A stretch of 64,000 nt of DNA from Acidobacteriota bacterium. Its GTDB lineage: Bacteria > Acidobacteriota > Holophagae > Holophagales > Holophagaceae. Of this stretch, positions 41,769 through 52,000 are shown piece by piece. Below the pieces are notes generated by a model. It did no database searches. It was not told the DNA's origin and worked only from the letters and a program-made list of their open reading frames with translations. The stretch covers positions 1 through 64,000 of the forward strand of contig JACPYP010000028.1 of the NCBI GenBank assembly GCA_016195985.1. The letters are read 5' to 3'. A program made the position numbers and the translations under genes. How positions within the stretch are numbered: position 1 is the stretch's first letter; each line of letters starts with the position of its first letter.

Positions 41769-43622
41769 ATGAGACACCACGGAGAAACGCATGGGGGAGG
41801 TTTTGGCGGCGGCGCCAGGGGCGGCTTTCCGGATTCGGGGAATGCCGATTCAAAGGCGCCCAAAGCCAGTCTCGGGGCCTTCGTCCGGTTGATCTGGAGC
41901 GCCAAGCCCTCGGCATTCGTTTTGGGTCTGGCCCTGATCCTGGGAGCGGCTTCGACGGTCGGCGGCCTGCTCGTCCCCATGCTCACCAAGGGGCTGGTCA
42001 ACGGGTTTTCCCTTTCTTCCGTCGGGGCCGGGCAGGTCGGCCTCATCCTGGCGGCCTTCCTCGTGCAGGCGGCCGCGGGGGCCCTCTCCGGCTACCTTCT
42101 CGCGAGGGTGGGGCAGGGCGTGGTGGCGGCCCTGCGCGAGCGGCTCTGGCGGAAAGAGCTGGCCCTGTTCGTGCCGGATTTCGACAGCGAGGGCTCGGGC
42201 GCCCTGGTTTCGAGAATGACCAATGACACGGCGGTGGTGAAGGCGTTCATCACCGACCACCTGGCGGGGCTTGTGACCGGCGTGATCTCGCTGGCGGGGG
42301 CCGTGGGCTTCCTCCTCTTCCTCAACTGGAGGATGACCCTCGTCATCTTCGTGGCCCTGCCGGTGGCGGCCCTGGTCCTCGTGCCCATCGGTATGTTCAT
42401 GTCGAAGCTGGCCCGCAGGACCATGGACGAACAGGCGGCCTTCACGGGCACCCTCTCCCGCGTCCTGTCGGAGATACGGCTCGTCAAATCCTCCAACGCC
42501 GAAGCAAGGGAATTCCAGGTCGGCAAGGACGCCATCGCCTCCCTCTACACCCTCGGCGTGCGCGAAGGCGCCGCCATGGCCCTGATCAGCCCCATCATGT
42601 CCCTCGTGATGATGTTCCTTCTCGTCGTCGTCATCGGCTACGGCGGCGCCCAGGTGGCCTCCGGGACTCTCACCGCGGGCGATCTCGTCGCCTTCATCCT
42701 CTACATCTTCCAGGTCATCATGCCCGTCGCGATGATCTCTCAGGCGCTGACCCAGCTTCAGAAGGCCCGGGGGGCTACCGAGAGCATCATCCGCCTCCTG
42801 GCCGCCCCGGAGGAGAGGACGGAGGAGGGAACCGACTTCGAACGCGTGGATGAGGCCATTCGTTTCGAGAATGTGGACTTCTCCTACGAGCCCGGCAATC
42901 CGGTTCTGCGGAACCTGAGCTTCGACCTCAAGCCAGGCAGCCTGACGGCCATCGTGGGCCCCTCGGGCGGAGGAAAGACCACGGTCTTTTCCCTCTTGGA
43001 GCGGTTCTATGAACCCGGCTCAGGAGCGATCTTCCATGGTGCGCGTCCCATCGGCGATTACTCCCTTGCCACCTGGCGCGGTTCCATCGGCTATGTCTCC
43101 CAGGACAGCCCCCTGATGTCGGGCACGATCCGCGACAACCTGTGCTACGGCGTGAGCGCCGCCATCGCTGGGGACCAGGCGAAGGTCGAGGAGGCCGCGC
43201 GGGCCGCCTACGCCGACGCATTCATCGCGGCCCTGCCCAAGGGGTACGACACGGAGGTGGGCGATCGCGGCGTGAAGCTCTCCGGAGGGCAGAGGCAGCG
43301 CCTCGCCATCGCCCGGGCCCTCCTGCGCGATCCCGCGATCCTCATGCTCGACGAGGCGACCTCGAGCCTCGACAGCGCCTCGGAAGTGTGGGTTCAGAAG
43401 GCCCTCGAAAACCTCATGCGCGGCAGGACCACCCTCGTGATCGCCCACCGCCTCGCCACCGTTCTCGACGCGGACAAGATCCTGTTCATCGAGGGGGGCG
43501 AGCTCACCGGCGCCGGAAGCCACGAAGAGCTCCTTGAGAGCCACGATCTGTACCGCTCCTTCGCCCAGCACCAGCTCCGGATGCCCGTGGCGCCGCTTGT
43601 TGCGAGGCCTCTCGCCGTTTAG
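41769..43622 (+). CDS. ABC exporter (fused membrane and ATPase domains)
   Basis: A half-transporter of 617 residues of the MsbA/LmrA type. A Gly-rich N-terminus is followed by six helices (about 35-310) and a nucleotide-binding domain with Walker A VGPSGGGKTTVF, Q-loop SQDSPL, signature LSGGQRQRLAI, Walker B ILMLDEATSSLD and H-loop VIAHRLATV. It would work as a homodimer to export lipids or drugs; the substrate cannot be inferred. The start could also be at 41739, ten codons earlier. Confidence 0.92.
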   Translation: MRHHGETHGGGFGGGARGGFPDSGNADSKAPKASLGAFVRLIWSAKPSAFVLGLALILGAASTVGGLLVPMLTKGLVNGFSLSSVGAGQVGLILAAFLVQAAAGALSGYLLARVGQGVVAALRERLWRKELALFVPDFDSEGSGALVSRMTNDTAVVKAFITDHLAGLVTGVISLAGAVGFLLFLNWRMTLVIFVALPVAALVLVPIGMFMSKLARRTMDEQAAFTGTLSRVLSEIRLVKSSNAEAREFQVGKDAIASLYTLGVREGAAMALISPIMSLVMMFLLVVVIGYGGAQVASGTLTAGDLVAFILYIFQVIMPVAMISQALTQLQKARGATESIIRLLAAPEERTEEGTDFERVDEAIRFENVDFSYEPGNPVLRNLSFDLKPGSLTAIVGPSGGGKTTVFSLLERFYEPGSGAIFHGARPIGDYSLATWRGSIGYVSQDSPLMSGTIRDNLCYGVSAAIAGDQAKVEEAARAAYADAFIAALPKGYDTEVGDRGVKLSGGQRQRLAIARALLRDPAILMLDEATSSLDSASEVWVQKALENLMRGRTTLVIAHRLATVLDADKILFIEGGELTGAGSHEELLESHDLYRSFAQHQLRMPVAPLVARPLAV

Positions 43623-43661
43623 GAGGGGGCATGGATTCAGGCCCTGGGGGGGAATCCAGGG

Positions 43662-45230
43662 CTACCAGGCTTTCACGGCATCCCCCGGCTTCACGGGCGT
43701 CAGAACCAGATCGTGGAAATCGTAGCTGAAGTCCGTGGTGGGGGAGACCGCCTTCATGCGGGCCTGGGCCACGGTGCCATCGGGATTCAGGGCGAAGGTG
43801 AGGTAGGCGTCGGCGTCCAGGGTGCGGTCGTTCCAGCGGGCGATGAAGCTGTCCTGCTGGAAATGCTCCAGCCGGCCCGTGAGGCCCGGGGTGTGGGTGA
43901 AGCGGATGGCCAGGGCGCCCTCCTGCTGTTCCACGAGGATGTCGCCGTACCAGGGATCCCGGTACCGTCCCGCGTAGGAAGCCAGGGGAAGCGAGGGGTG
44001 GGAATCCGGGGCCCGGCGGGCGGCGTCCTTCTGGACCGCAGCCTTGGAGGCGGCCCGGGACGCATCCCGCAGCACGCGGAAGGTCTCCACCCAATCCTTG
44101 GCAGGCGCTCCCAGATCCCGGTCCAAGACCGCGTGGGTGATGGCGTGGAAGGCGGCGGTGCTCTCCGCATTGGTGAGCACTACCACCGCCAGCTTGCGCC
44201 CAGGCAGGAACGTGACGCGGGAAACCATGCCGGGCAGGCCGCCGGTGTGCCAGACCATGGCCTGGCCCCGGTACTCCTGCACCACCTCCCCCATGGCGTA
44301 GGCCGTGAGGGGAGAGGCCATTTCCCGGAGAGATTCGGGCAGGTCCACGGAGGGTATCAGGGTCAGAGGCGTCCACAGGATCCGGGCCTGGGCCTCCGAG
44401 AAGAGGCGCTTGCCTCCGCCCAGGTCCCCCTTGGCCAGGAGGATCCCCGCCCAGCGCGCCATGTCCTCGGCCGAGGAGAGGATGGAACCCGCAGGGGCGA
44501 TGTTGTCATCGCCTCCCAGCGCCACCGGAGCCAGGCCGTCGCCCAGGGGGGCGTGAGGCGTGGCGGTGGGATCCCCGGGCCGCAGGTCCCGGGCCCGGGC
44601 GCGGGTGGACGCCATGCCCGCGGGCCGGAAGATCCGCTCCCGCAGGAAGTCCGCCCAGGAGCTGCCGGAGACCCGCTCGATCACGGCGCCCGCCACGAGG
44701 TACAGAAGGTTGTCGTAGGCGTATTCGCTGCGGAAGCTGGTGGCCAGGGGCACGAAGCGGAGGCGGTGCAGAATCTCCTCGGGCTTGAGGTCCGTGGAGG
44801 GGAAGAACATGAGGTCCCCGGCCCCCAGGCCCAGCCCGCTGCGGTGGCAGAGCAGGTCCCTGATGCGCATCTCCCGGGTGACGTAGGCATCGCTCATCTG
44901 GAAGCCCGGCAGGCGGTCCACCACCCGGTCCTCCCACCCCAGCTTCCCTTCGTCCACCAGGATGGCCAGCGCCGCGGCGGTGAAGACCTTGGTGTTGGAG
45001 GCGATGCCGAAGAGGGTCTGGGGAGTCACCGCCTCCCGGCCGCCCTCCTTCATCACGCCATACCCCTTGGACACGGTGACCTTGCCGTCCTTGACCACGG
45101 CCACTGCCAGGCCGGGCACGTGGAAGGCGCTCCTCGCCTTCTCCACCACCTGGTCCAAGGTGGCCTGGGGGATTTGCGCCGCCGCCGGCAGCGCGAGGCA
45201 GACCAACAGGGCTGGAAGAGACAGGCGCAT
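43662..45230 (-). CDS. Serine beta-lactamase-like hydrolase
   Basis: A 522-residue secreted or periplasmic protein with a signal peptide (MRLSLPALLVCLALPAAA). The class C/penicillin-binding fold has the SxxK motif SNTK (Ser78, Lys81) and YxN in YAYDN. The C-terminal part (about 420-520, YAGRYRDPWYGDILVEQQEG) looks like a DUF3471 domain. Such proteins are often D-amino peptidases or esterases rather than true beta-lactamases. The start at 45230 was chosen for the signal peptide. It is convergent with the ABC exporter. Confidence 0.88.
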   Translation of the reverse strand: MRLSLPALLVCLALPAAAQIPQATLDQVVEKARSAFHVPGLAVAVVKDGKVTVSKGYGVMKEGGREAVTPQTLFGIASNTKVFTAAALAILVDEGKLGWEDRVVDRLPGFQMSDAYVTREMRIRDLLCHRSGLGLGAGDLMFFPSTDLKPEEILHRLRFVPLATSFRSEYAYDNLLYLVAGAVIERVSGSSWADFLRERIFRPAGMASTRARARDLRPGDPTATPHAPLGDGLAPVALGGDDNIAPAGSILSSAEDMARWAGILLAKGDLGGGKRLFSEAQARILWTPLTLIPSVDLPESLREMASPLTAYAMGEVVQEYRGQAMVWHTGGLPGMVSRVTFLPGRKLAVVVLTNAESTAAFHAITHAVLDRDLGAPAKDWVETFRVLRDASRAASKAAVQKDAARRAPDSHPSLPLASYAGRYRDPWYGDILVEQQEGALAIRFTHTPGLTGRLEHFQQDSFIARWNDRTLDADAYLTFALNPDGTVAQARMKAVSPTTDFSYDFHDLVLTPVKPGDAVKAW

Positions 45231-45567
45231 GGGGGCCTCGAAAAGGAGCCCAGTGTAGCAAATGGGCCTGGCGGGCGGGGCGTTTGCTGGTTTGGCTGGA
45301 CCCGTGGCGGAACCACAGATCTTGGCGCCAACGCTCATGTTCGGCGCTCGCGCCGACCGGCCCAGGCCCAAGATGACGGCCTGAAGCCAGAATGCCGCGG
45401 TTCAATGGCGCTTTGGAGCCTTGGACCGATCGCAAGGCTTGGGTGTTCCGAGCGCCGGGAATCAGGTGCTGGGCCCGGATTGTCGTTGGAAGCGGCGGGA
45501 GAGAACCAACAAGGAAACTGGGGAACTGGCTGTACCCCAGGCGCCACCATGGTTATGCTGGATTTGC
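45231..45567. other. 337-bp divergent intergenic region
   Basis: Lies between the beta-lactamase-like gene and a tetR gene. It should hold both promoters. I see no clear palindromic operator and no RNA gene. Confidence 0.4.
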
Positions 45568-46224
45568 ATGGATTCGTCGACTCCTGATACCCGAACAGCT
45601 CTCCTCCAGGCCGCCCTGGTGTGCTTTGCTGATCATGGATTCGACGGCGCGAGCATGCGGATGATTGCCCTGAAAGCGGGCCGCCCGCTCTCGCTCCTTT
45701 CGCACTACTTCAAGAACAAGGAGGGCCTGTACCTCGAGGTCTTCAAGTGTGTTCTCGAATCCTCTGCGCATCACCCCGCCGCCTTCACGCCGGGCAAACG
45801 CCTGGATCCCCAGGATCGGCAGGGCGCCATCAGCCTGATTCGGGAACAAATCCACCTCATGTTCGAGCAGGCGGTCCCGAAGGCTGCTTTGCAGAACCCC
45901 CTCGATGACTACCGGGCCCGCCTCTGGGTTCAGGAATTGCGGACCACGCGCCCCAGCCTGCACCCGATCATCCGGCAGTACCTCAACCCCGCCGTGGAAA
46001 TGATGCAGAGCTGCATCCGGGTGCTCCGTCCCGATCTGAACGAATCCCAGGTGGTGTTCCTCGGCATTACTGTCATGGGCCAGGTGGTGTGCCACGGCAT
46101 GATGTCGGGCCTCAACAAGGTCCTCTGGGGTGATCCTCCCCCTTTTGGCAGCCACTTCCAGGAGGCGGAATTTCTCGTGGATTTCTGCCTCCACGGCCTT
46201 CGCGCGGGCACCCCGGCAGACTAG
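45568..46224 (+). CDS. TetR-family regulator
   Basis: A 218-residue TetR repressor. The N-terminal helix-turn-helix shows ALLQAALVCFADHGFDGASMRMIALKAGRPLSLLSHYFKNKEGLY, the standard pattern. The C-terminal ligand domain is of the CerR/DUF1956-like kind (MGQVVCHGMMSG). It resembles the second TetR at 47138 in its C-terminal domain (RACIRAIRPDL against SCIRVLRPDL), so the two are probably paralogues. The target is unknown, perhaps the neighbouring genes. Confidence 0.88.
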   Translation: MDSSTPDTRTALLQAALVCFADHGFDGASMRMIALKAGRPLSLLSHYFKNKEGLYLEVFKCVLESSAHHPAAFTPGKRLDPQDRQGAISLIREQIHLMFEQAVPKAALQNPLDDYRARLWVQELRTTRPSLHPIIRQYLNPAVEMMQSCIRVLRPDLNESQVVFLGITVMGQVVCHGMMSGLNKVLWGDPPPFGSHFQEAEFLVDFCLHGLRAGTPAD

Positions 46225-46233
46225 GCCCAGGCG

Positions 46234-46268
46234 GACCAGGGCCGGAGAGGGGAATCCTCTCCGGCCCT
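46234..46268. terminator. Strong terminator-like hairpin between convergent genes
   Basis: CCAGGGCCGGAGAGG and CCTCTCCGGCCCTGG form a perfect 15-bp stem with a 5-nt loop (GGAAT), located just after the tetR stop and before the end of the convergent outer-membrane gene. No long T-tract; probably bidirectional. Confidence 0.7.
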
Positions 46269-46293
46269 GGAACCTTGGGGTGCGTCCGCGGCA

Positions 46294-46341
46294 ATGTGCC
46301 GATCAGAACCGGTAGATGAGTGCCGATCAGAACCGGTAGAT
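46294..46341 (-). repeat. 24-bp tandem duplication across the stop codon of the barrel gene
   Basis: Two exact, adjacent copies (46294-46317 and 46318-46341). In the minus frame the unit encodes the C-terminal IYRF and its stop, so the second copy lies beyond the stop as a spare end. Confidence 0.85.
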
Positions 46342-46887
46342 GAACGAGGCGTTCGCCGAAGGCGAGGTGATTTCCGGCTTGGCCCCGAACAGCCGGGGTT
46401 CGTATTTCGCATGGACGTACCTGACTTCAACGCCCATGTTCGGCGTGAACATGTAGCCGGCGGAAACAGCGCCGTAGGGGCTGTTCGGCGTATCGTTGTC
46501 GCTTCCGCCAGGCAGGTCCATCTCGAACTTCGCCATGCCGAAACCAAGGCCGGCACCGACGTAGGCGCCCTGGTTCACTTTGCCGGAGAAGTAATAGTTG
46601 TAGTCCGCGCCCAGCTGGAGCAGTTGAACCTTGCGGGTGGGGCTGCTCTTCTCGAAGTAGGTGTAGTCGAGCCGTGGGACCACTGCGTGGCCGCCGGTGA
46701 AGCCGATGACGGCATGGGCGCCGAGGCCGTAGCCCAGGCTGTTGTCCAGCAGGCCCTTGTCGCCCAGATCACTGGTGGGGAAGGCCACGGTGCCTTGGAG
46801 GCCGAACTTGAGGTCCTGGGCGGCGAGAGGACCACTGGCCAACGCAAGGCCGGTAAGGCAGAGGGCCAAGGGTAGCTTCGAGGTCAT
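46327..46887 (-). CDS. Small outer-membrane beta-barrel protein
   Basis: A 186-residue protein with a signal peptide (MTSKLPLALCLTGLALASGPLAA), alternating beta-strand pattern (GLQGTVAFPTSDLG, YVGAGLGFGMAKFEM) and a C-terminal aromatic residue (SFIYRF), the usual signal for the BAM machinery. AAAAGGAG supports the start at 46887. It lies divergent to tetR2 and the RND operon, and a perfect dyad lies 69 bp upstream of its start, so it is probably regulated with the pump. Confidence 0.85.
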   Translation of the reverse strand: MTSKLPLALCLTGLALASGPLAAQDLKFGLQGTVAFPTSDLGDKGLLDNSLGYGLGAHAVIGFTGGHAVVPRLDYTYFEKSSPTRKVQLLQLGADYNYYFSGKVNQGAYVGAGLGFGMAKFEMDLPGGSDNDTPNSPYGAVSAGYMFTPNMGVEVRYVHAKYEPRLFGAKPEITSPSANASFIYRF

Positions 46888-46955
46888 GGGGATCTCCTTT
46901 TGCCCGTGAGGGCGTGGGTGGATGGGGAAGATCTCGAAGGGTTCGAGACCTGTTG

Positions 46956-46973
46956 ATCGGTCAAACGACCGAT
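46956..46973. promoter_or_regulatory. TetR operator, site 1
   Basis: ATCGGTC-AAAC-GACCGAT, a perfect 7-bp dyad in the barrel gene/tetR2 intergenic region. A second perfect dyad, TCTCGAA-GGG-TTCGAGA, lies at 46932-46948. Confidence 0.65.
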
Positions 46974-47107
46974 AGTATATAAATAAATTAATAGAACGAT
47001 TGACCAATGTCAACTGGGTTTTTATAAATAGATATTATAAAATTATACGAGTTTATAAATTATTTAAAAAAATATTGGCAAACTTGAGCGACTGATTGAA
47101 TACTATG

Positions 47108-47125
47108 ATCGGTCGAACGATCAAT
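47108..47125. promoter_or_regulatory. TetR operator, site 2
   Basis: ATCGGTCG-AA-CGATCAAT, an imperfect dyad sharing ATCGGTC with site 1, 12 bp before the chosen tetR2 start. The two sites flank an AT-rich divergent promoter region (46975-47090), fitting autorepression by TetR2. Confidence 0.65.
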
Positions 47126-47137
47126 CGCGGGAACGTC

Positions 47138-47797
47138 ATGAACACCTTCCATCTGGACCCTCACTCCGACTCGAGAGAATCCCTGATCACGGCCGCCCTG
47201 GCCTGCTTCGCGAAGTACGGTTACGACGCCACCTCCATCCGTTTGATCGCTTCAATGGCCGGTAAAAATTCCTCGCTCATCTCCTACTACTTCGGGGGCA
47301 AAGAAGGGCTCTACCGGGAGGTTTTCAAACACCTGTTGACCCGGTTCACCTCGGGGCCCGTCGACTCCTGGACACCCGGCCCCGAGGAAACGGCGGCGGG
47401 ACCAGAAGGGGGCCGGTCCCGCCTGCGCCTGCTCATCCGGCGCATCCTCATCGAAGTGGAGGCCCATTTCCACGCCCTGGATCCCCTGAAAGACGCCGCG
47501 GCCCGCTTGTTCCTCAGCGAGATTCATGCGCCGAAGGATGAGGTGAAGGATCTGCTGCGTGAACGCATTGAGCCTTCAGTGCGGGAACTCCGCGCATGCA
47601 TCCGGGCGATCCGGCCCGACCTCTCGAATTCGGATACGGATTTCTGGGGCATCACCATCCAGGGAAGCTGCATCGGCCACGCGCTGCGCTCAGAGATCAA
47701 CCGCCTGATCTGGACCTGCTCGGAGCCGCGCCCGCCGCTCGAGGAGATGACGGATCGCCTCACGGACTTCGTCTACCACGGACTTATCCACGTCTGA
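47138..47797 (+). CDS. TetR-family regulator of the RND operon
   Basis: A 219-residue TetR protein. The helix-turn-helix reads ALACFAKYGYDATSIRLIASMAGKNSSLISYYFGGKEGLY and the C-terminal domain is similar to that of the TetR at 45568. I place the start at 47138 because the upstream in-frame Met (47096) lies within the operator. It is followed after 65 bp by the RND efflux genes, the usual arrangement for a local repressor of multidrug pumps. Confidence 0.9.
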   Translation: MNTFHLDPHSDSRESLITAALACFAKYGYDATSIRLIASMAGKNSSLISYYFGGKEGLYREVFKHLLTRFTSGPVDSWTPGPEETAAGPEGGRSRLRLLIRRILIEVEAHFHALDPLKDAAARLFLSEIHAPKDEVKDLLRERIEPSVRELRACIRAIRPDLSNSDTDFWGITIQGSCIGHALRSEINRLIWTCSEPRPPLEEMTDRLTDFVYHGLIHV

Positions 47798-47862
47798 GTT
47801 CATCCCGGCGCCACGCCCACCTGCCACCCAAGGCTTTCTCAGTCCACCAAGGAGCTTTTCCC

Positions 47863-49023
47863 ATGCACACCCCCAATCGAGCCGGACGGATCACCATCGC
47901 GGGAGCTCTCGTGGCCAGCGGATTGATGCTCGGCTGCGGCAAGAAGGAACAGGCCAAGGCCACTCCCGACGTGGCGGTGATGGAGGTGCAGTCCGAGCGG
48001 ACGGCCCTCACGTCCGAACTGCCGGGCAGGGTCTCTGCCTTTCTCGTCGCCGAAGTGCATCCGCAGGTGAACGGGATCATCCAGAAGCGCCTCTTCACCG
48101 AAGGTGGCGATGTGAAGGCCGGCGACCTTCTCTACCAGATCGATCCTGCGCCCTACCAGGCGGCCTATGACACGGCTTCCGCGGCCATGGCCCGGGCCGA
48201 GGCCAACCTGCCTGCCGTCCGCAAGCGAGCCGAACGATTCAAGGAGCTGCTCGGCGTCAACGCCGTGGGACAGCAGGATCATGACGATGCCGCCGCTGCG
48301 CTGAAGCAGGCGGAGGCCGACGTCCAGGCCGCGAAGGCCAGCGCCGAGTCTGCCCGCATCAACCTCGCCTACACCCGCATCACCGCGCCCATCTCTGGCC
48401 GCATCGGCCGGTCCAGCGTGACGCCAGGCGCCCTCGCTGCGGCTTACCAGGGCCAGGCTTTCACCACCATCCAGCAGCTGGATTCGGTCTATGTGGATTC
48501 GCCCCAGTCTTCCGCGATCCTCATGGAGATCCAGCGCAACCTGGCCAGCCGCCGCCTCAAGGGCGGCACGCCCGAACAGGCCAAGGTCAAGCTCCTCCTG
48601 GAGGACGGGACCCCATATGCCCAGCCGGGCCTCTTGAAGTTCTCGGATGTCACAGTGGATCCGACCACGGGTTCGCAGATCCTCCGCATGGTTTTCCCCA
48701 ATCCCGGCCACATCCTGCTGCCGGGCATGTACGTCCGGGCCGTGGTGGAAGAGGGCGTGGCGGATCAGGCCATCCTCGTCCCCCAGAAGGGCGTTACCCG
48801 CGATCCCAAAGGCAACGCCATCGCCATGGTGGTGGATGGCGCCGGCAAGGTCGAACAGCGGATGCTCACGGTGGATCGCGCCATCGGCGACCGGTGGCTG
48901 ATCCGCGAGGGCCTCCGCGCTGGCGACCGCCTGATCCTCGAAGGGCTGCAGAAGATCCGGCCCGGCGCGGCGGTGAACGTGGTGCCCTTCAAGGTGAATC
49001 CCACTCCCTCCGTCTCGAAGTGA
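47863..49023 (+). CDS. RND efflux periplasmic adaptor (AcrA-like)
   Basis: A 386-residue membrane fusion lipoprotein. A lipobox-like end is seen in LVASGLMLGC (Cys about 25). The biotinyl-lipoyl hairpin domain follows (LPGRVSAFLVAEVHPQVNG, LAYTRITAPISGRIG) and then the beta-barrel and proximal domains (GMYVRAVVEEG). AAGGAG upstream supports the start. It bridges the inner pump and outer channel encoded next. Confidence 0.94.
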   Translation: MHTPNRAGRITIAGALVASGLMLGCGKKEQAKATPDVAVMEVQSERTALTSELPGRVSAFLVAEVHPQVNGIIQKRLFTEGGDVKAGDLLYQIDPAPYQAAYDTASAAMARAEANLPAVRKRAERFKELLGVNAVGQQDHDDAAAALKQAEADVQAAKASAESARINLAYTRITAPISGRIGRSSVTPGALAAAYQGQAFTTIQQLDSVYVDSPQSSAILMEIQRNLASRRLKGGTPEQAKVKLLLEDGTPYAQPGLLKFSDVTVDPTTGSQILRMVFPNPGHILLPGMYVRAVVEEGVADQAILVPQKGVTRDPKGNAIAMVVDGAGKVEQRMLTVDRAIGDRWLIREGLRAGDRLILEGLQKIRPGAAVNVVPFKVNPTPSVSK

Positions 49024-49035
49024 AGGAGCCGATCC

Positions 49036-52000
49036 ATGGTTAATTTCTTCATTGACCGGCCCATCTTCGCCTGGGTGGTCGCCATCGTCATGATGCTGGC
49101 CGGTCTTCTGGCGATCAAGAGCCTGCCGGTCTCCCAGTACCCCCCCGTGGCGCCGCCCGCCATCTCCGTGGATGCCTTCTATCCAGGCGCTTCCGCCAAG
49201 ACCGTGGAGAACACCGTCACCCAGATCATTGAGCAGAAGATGACCGGCCTGGACCGGCTGCTCTACATGTCGGCCAACAGCGATTCCGCCGGCCACGGCA
49301 GCGTCACCCTGACCTTCCAGCCGGGCACTGATCCCGATTCGGCCTGGGCCAAGGTGCAGAACAAGCTGGAACTGGCCAAGCCGCTGATGCCCCAGGTCGT
49401 GCAGCAGATGGGCATCACGGTTTCCAAATCCACCAAGAACATGTTCATGATCCTGGCCCTCAGTTCCTCTGACGGCAGCCTGAACGCAGACGATTTGCGC
49501 GACTACCTGGCCTCCAATGTGGAGAACGTCATCAGCCGCGTGGAAGGGGTGGGCGAGGTCACCTCCTTCGGCACCCAGTACGCCATGCGCATCTGGCTGA
49601 ATCCGGATCGCATGGTGGGCTACCACTTGACCCCGGACGACATTCGCCAGGCCGTGAAGGCCTACAACGCGCAGATCTCGGCAGGCCAGGTCGGCGGCCT
49701 TCCCGCCCTCAAGGGCCAGCAGCTGAACGTGACCGTGAATGTGCAGGAACTCCTGCAGACTCCCGAACAGTTCGGCAACATCCCGTTGCGCATCAATGCG
49801 GACGGATCCACCATCCGCATCCGCGACGTGGCCCGCACCGAGCTGGGCACCGAATCCTACGAAAGCGAATCGGCCCTCAATGGCAGGCCCACGGCGGGCA
49901 TGATGATCCGCCTGGCTTCAGGCGCCAATGCCCTGGACACCTCCAAACTGATCAAGGCGAAGATGGACTCTCTCTCGCGGTACTTTCCGGCCGGAGTGCA
50001 GGTCGACTACCCATATGAGACCACTCCCTTCGTGTCGGTGGCCATCGCGGAGGTGGTGAAGACCCTGGTGGAAGCCGTGGTGCTGGTGTTCCTGGTCATG
50101 CTGTTGTTCCTCGGAAACTTCCGCGCCACCTTGATTCCGACCATCGCCGTGCCAGTGGTGCTGCTGGGCACCTTCGCGGTGCTGCAGTACGCGGGCATGA
50201 CCATCAACATGCTCACCATGTTCGCCATGGTGCTCGCCATCGGGCTGCTGGTGGATGACGCCATCGTGGTGGTGGAAAACGTTGAGCGCATCATGCACGA
50301 GGAGGGACTGTCGCCGCTCGAGGCCACCCGGAAATCCATGGGGCAGATCACCGGCGCCCTGGTGGGCATCGGCCTGGTGTTGTCGGCGGTGTTTGGCCCC
50401 ATGGCCTTCTTCGGCGGCTCCACCGGCATCATCTTCCGCCAGTTCTCCTTCACGCTGATCACCGCCATGATGCTGTCGGTGGTGGTGGCCCTGGTGCTGA
50501 CTCCCTCGCTGTGCGTGAGTTTCCTCAAGCCGGTGAAGAAGGGGCACGAGGCTGCCGAATCGGGTTGGGCGGTCACCCGGCCCTTCTTCCTGTGGTTCGA
50601 CCGCTTCTATTACCGGATCAGCGAAATCTTCGTGGCCCAGCTGGGCCGGGTTCTGGCCAGGAGCCTGCGTTACTGCCTGATCTTCCTGCTCATTGTCGGC
50701 GGCGCCGGCCTGCTGATGTTCCGCCTGCCCACCGCCTTTCTGCCGGAAGAGGACCAGGGCATCCTCCTGACCATGGTCAACCTGCCCGCGGGCGCCACGC
50801 TGGAGCAGACCCAGAAGGTGATGAAGGACGTGGAACGCCATTTCCTGGTCGACGAGAAGGATGCCGTGGCCTCGTGTATGACCGTGTCCGGCTACAGCGT
50901 GGCCGGCCGCGGCCAGAACAACGCCATGGCCTTCGTGAAGCTCAAGGATTGGCACCAACGCGAGAGACCGGAGCTGAAGGCCGAGGCGGTGGTCGCCCGC
51001 GCCATGCGCACGTTCTCCGGCCGGCGGGATGCCATGCTGTTCGCCTTCGCGCCACCGGCCATCCTGGAACTGGGCAACGCCACCGGGTTCGACTTCCAGC
51101 TCCAGGATCGGGGCGGTGTCGGCCACGAAAAACTGATGGAAGCCCGCAACATGCTGCTGGGCATGGCAGCCCAGAATCCGGCGCTGAAGTCGGTTCGCCC
51201 CAACGGGCTGGAAGACCTTCCGGAATACAACGTTCAGGTCAATCAGGATCGCGCCGGGGCGTTGGGGGTGCCCATGCCGGCCATCGCCGACACGCTGACA
51301 AGCACCTGGGGCGGGTCGTACGTGAACGACTTCATCAACAACGGCCGCGTGAAGCGGGTCTACATCGAGGCTGAGGCCAAGTTCCGCTCGCAGCTGGAAG
51401 ACCTGAACAAGCTGTACGTGCCCAATAAGGCGGGCGCCATGGTACCGTTCTCGGCATTCGCCTCCGGCAAGTGGTCATTCGGATCGCCCAATCTGCAGCG
51501 CTACAACAGCTTTCCCTCTGTGGAGATCCTCGGCGAACCCGCCAAGGGCAAGAGCACCGGCGAGGCCATGAAAGCGATGGAGGACATCGCCACCAAGCTT
51601 CCTGCCGGGATCGGCTTCGAGTGGACCGGGCTCTCCTATCAAGAACGCCAGGCGGGATCCCAGACCACGGCGCTTTACGCGGTCTCCGTGCTGGTGATCT
51701 TCCTCTGCCTCGCGGCCCTCTACGAGAGCTGGACGGTACCCATCTCGATCCTGCTGATCCTGCCTGTGGGCGTGTTCGGAACCGTGCTGGCCACCTGGTC
51801 CCGGGGCTTGTCCAGCGACGTCTACTTCCAAATCGGCCTGCTGACCACCCTGGGCCTGGCGGCCAAGAATGCGATTCTGATCGTGCAGTTCGCCCAGGAG
51901 CTGATGGCCCAAGGAGTCGGGCTCATGGAAGCGGCCATGGAGGCCTCCCGCCTGCGCCTCCGGCCGATTCTCATGACCTCTCTGGCCTTCACCTTCGGCG

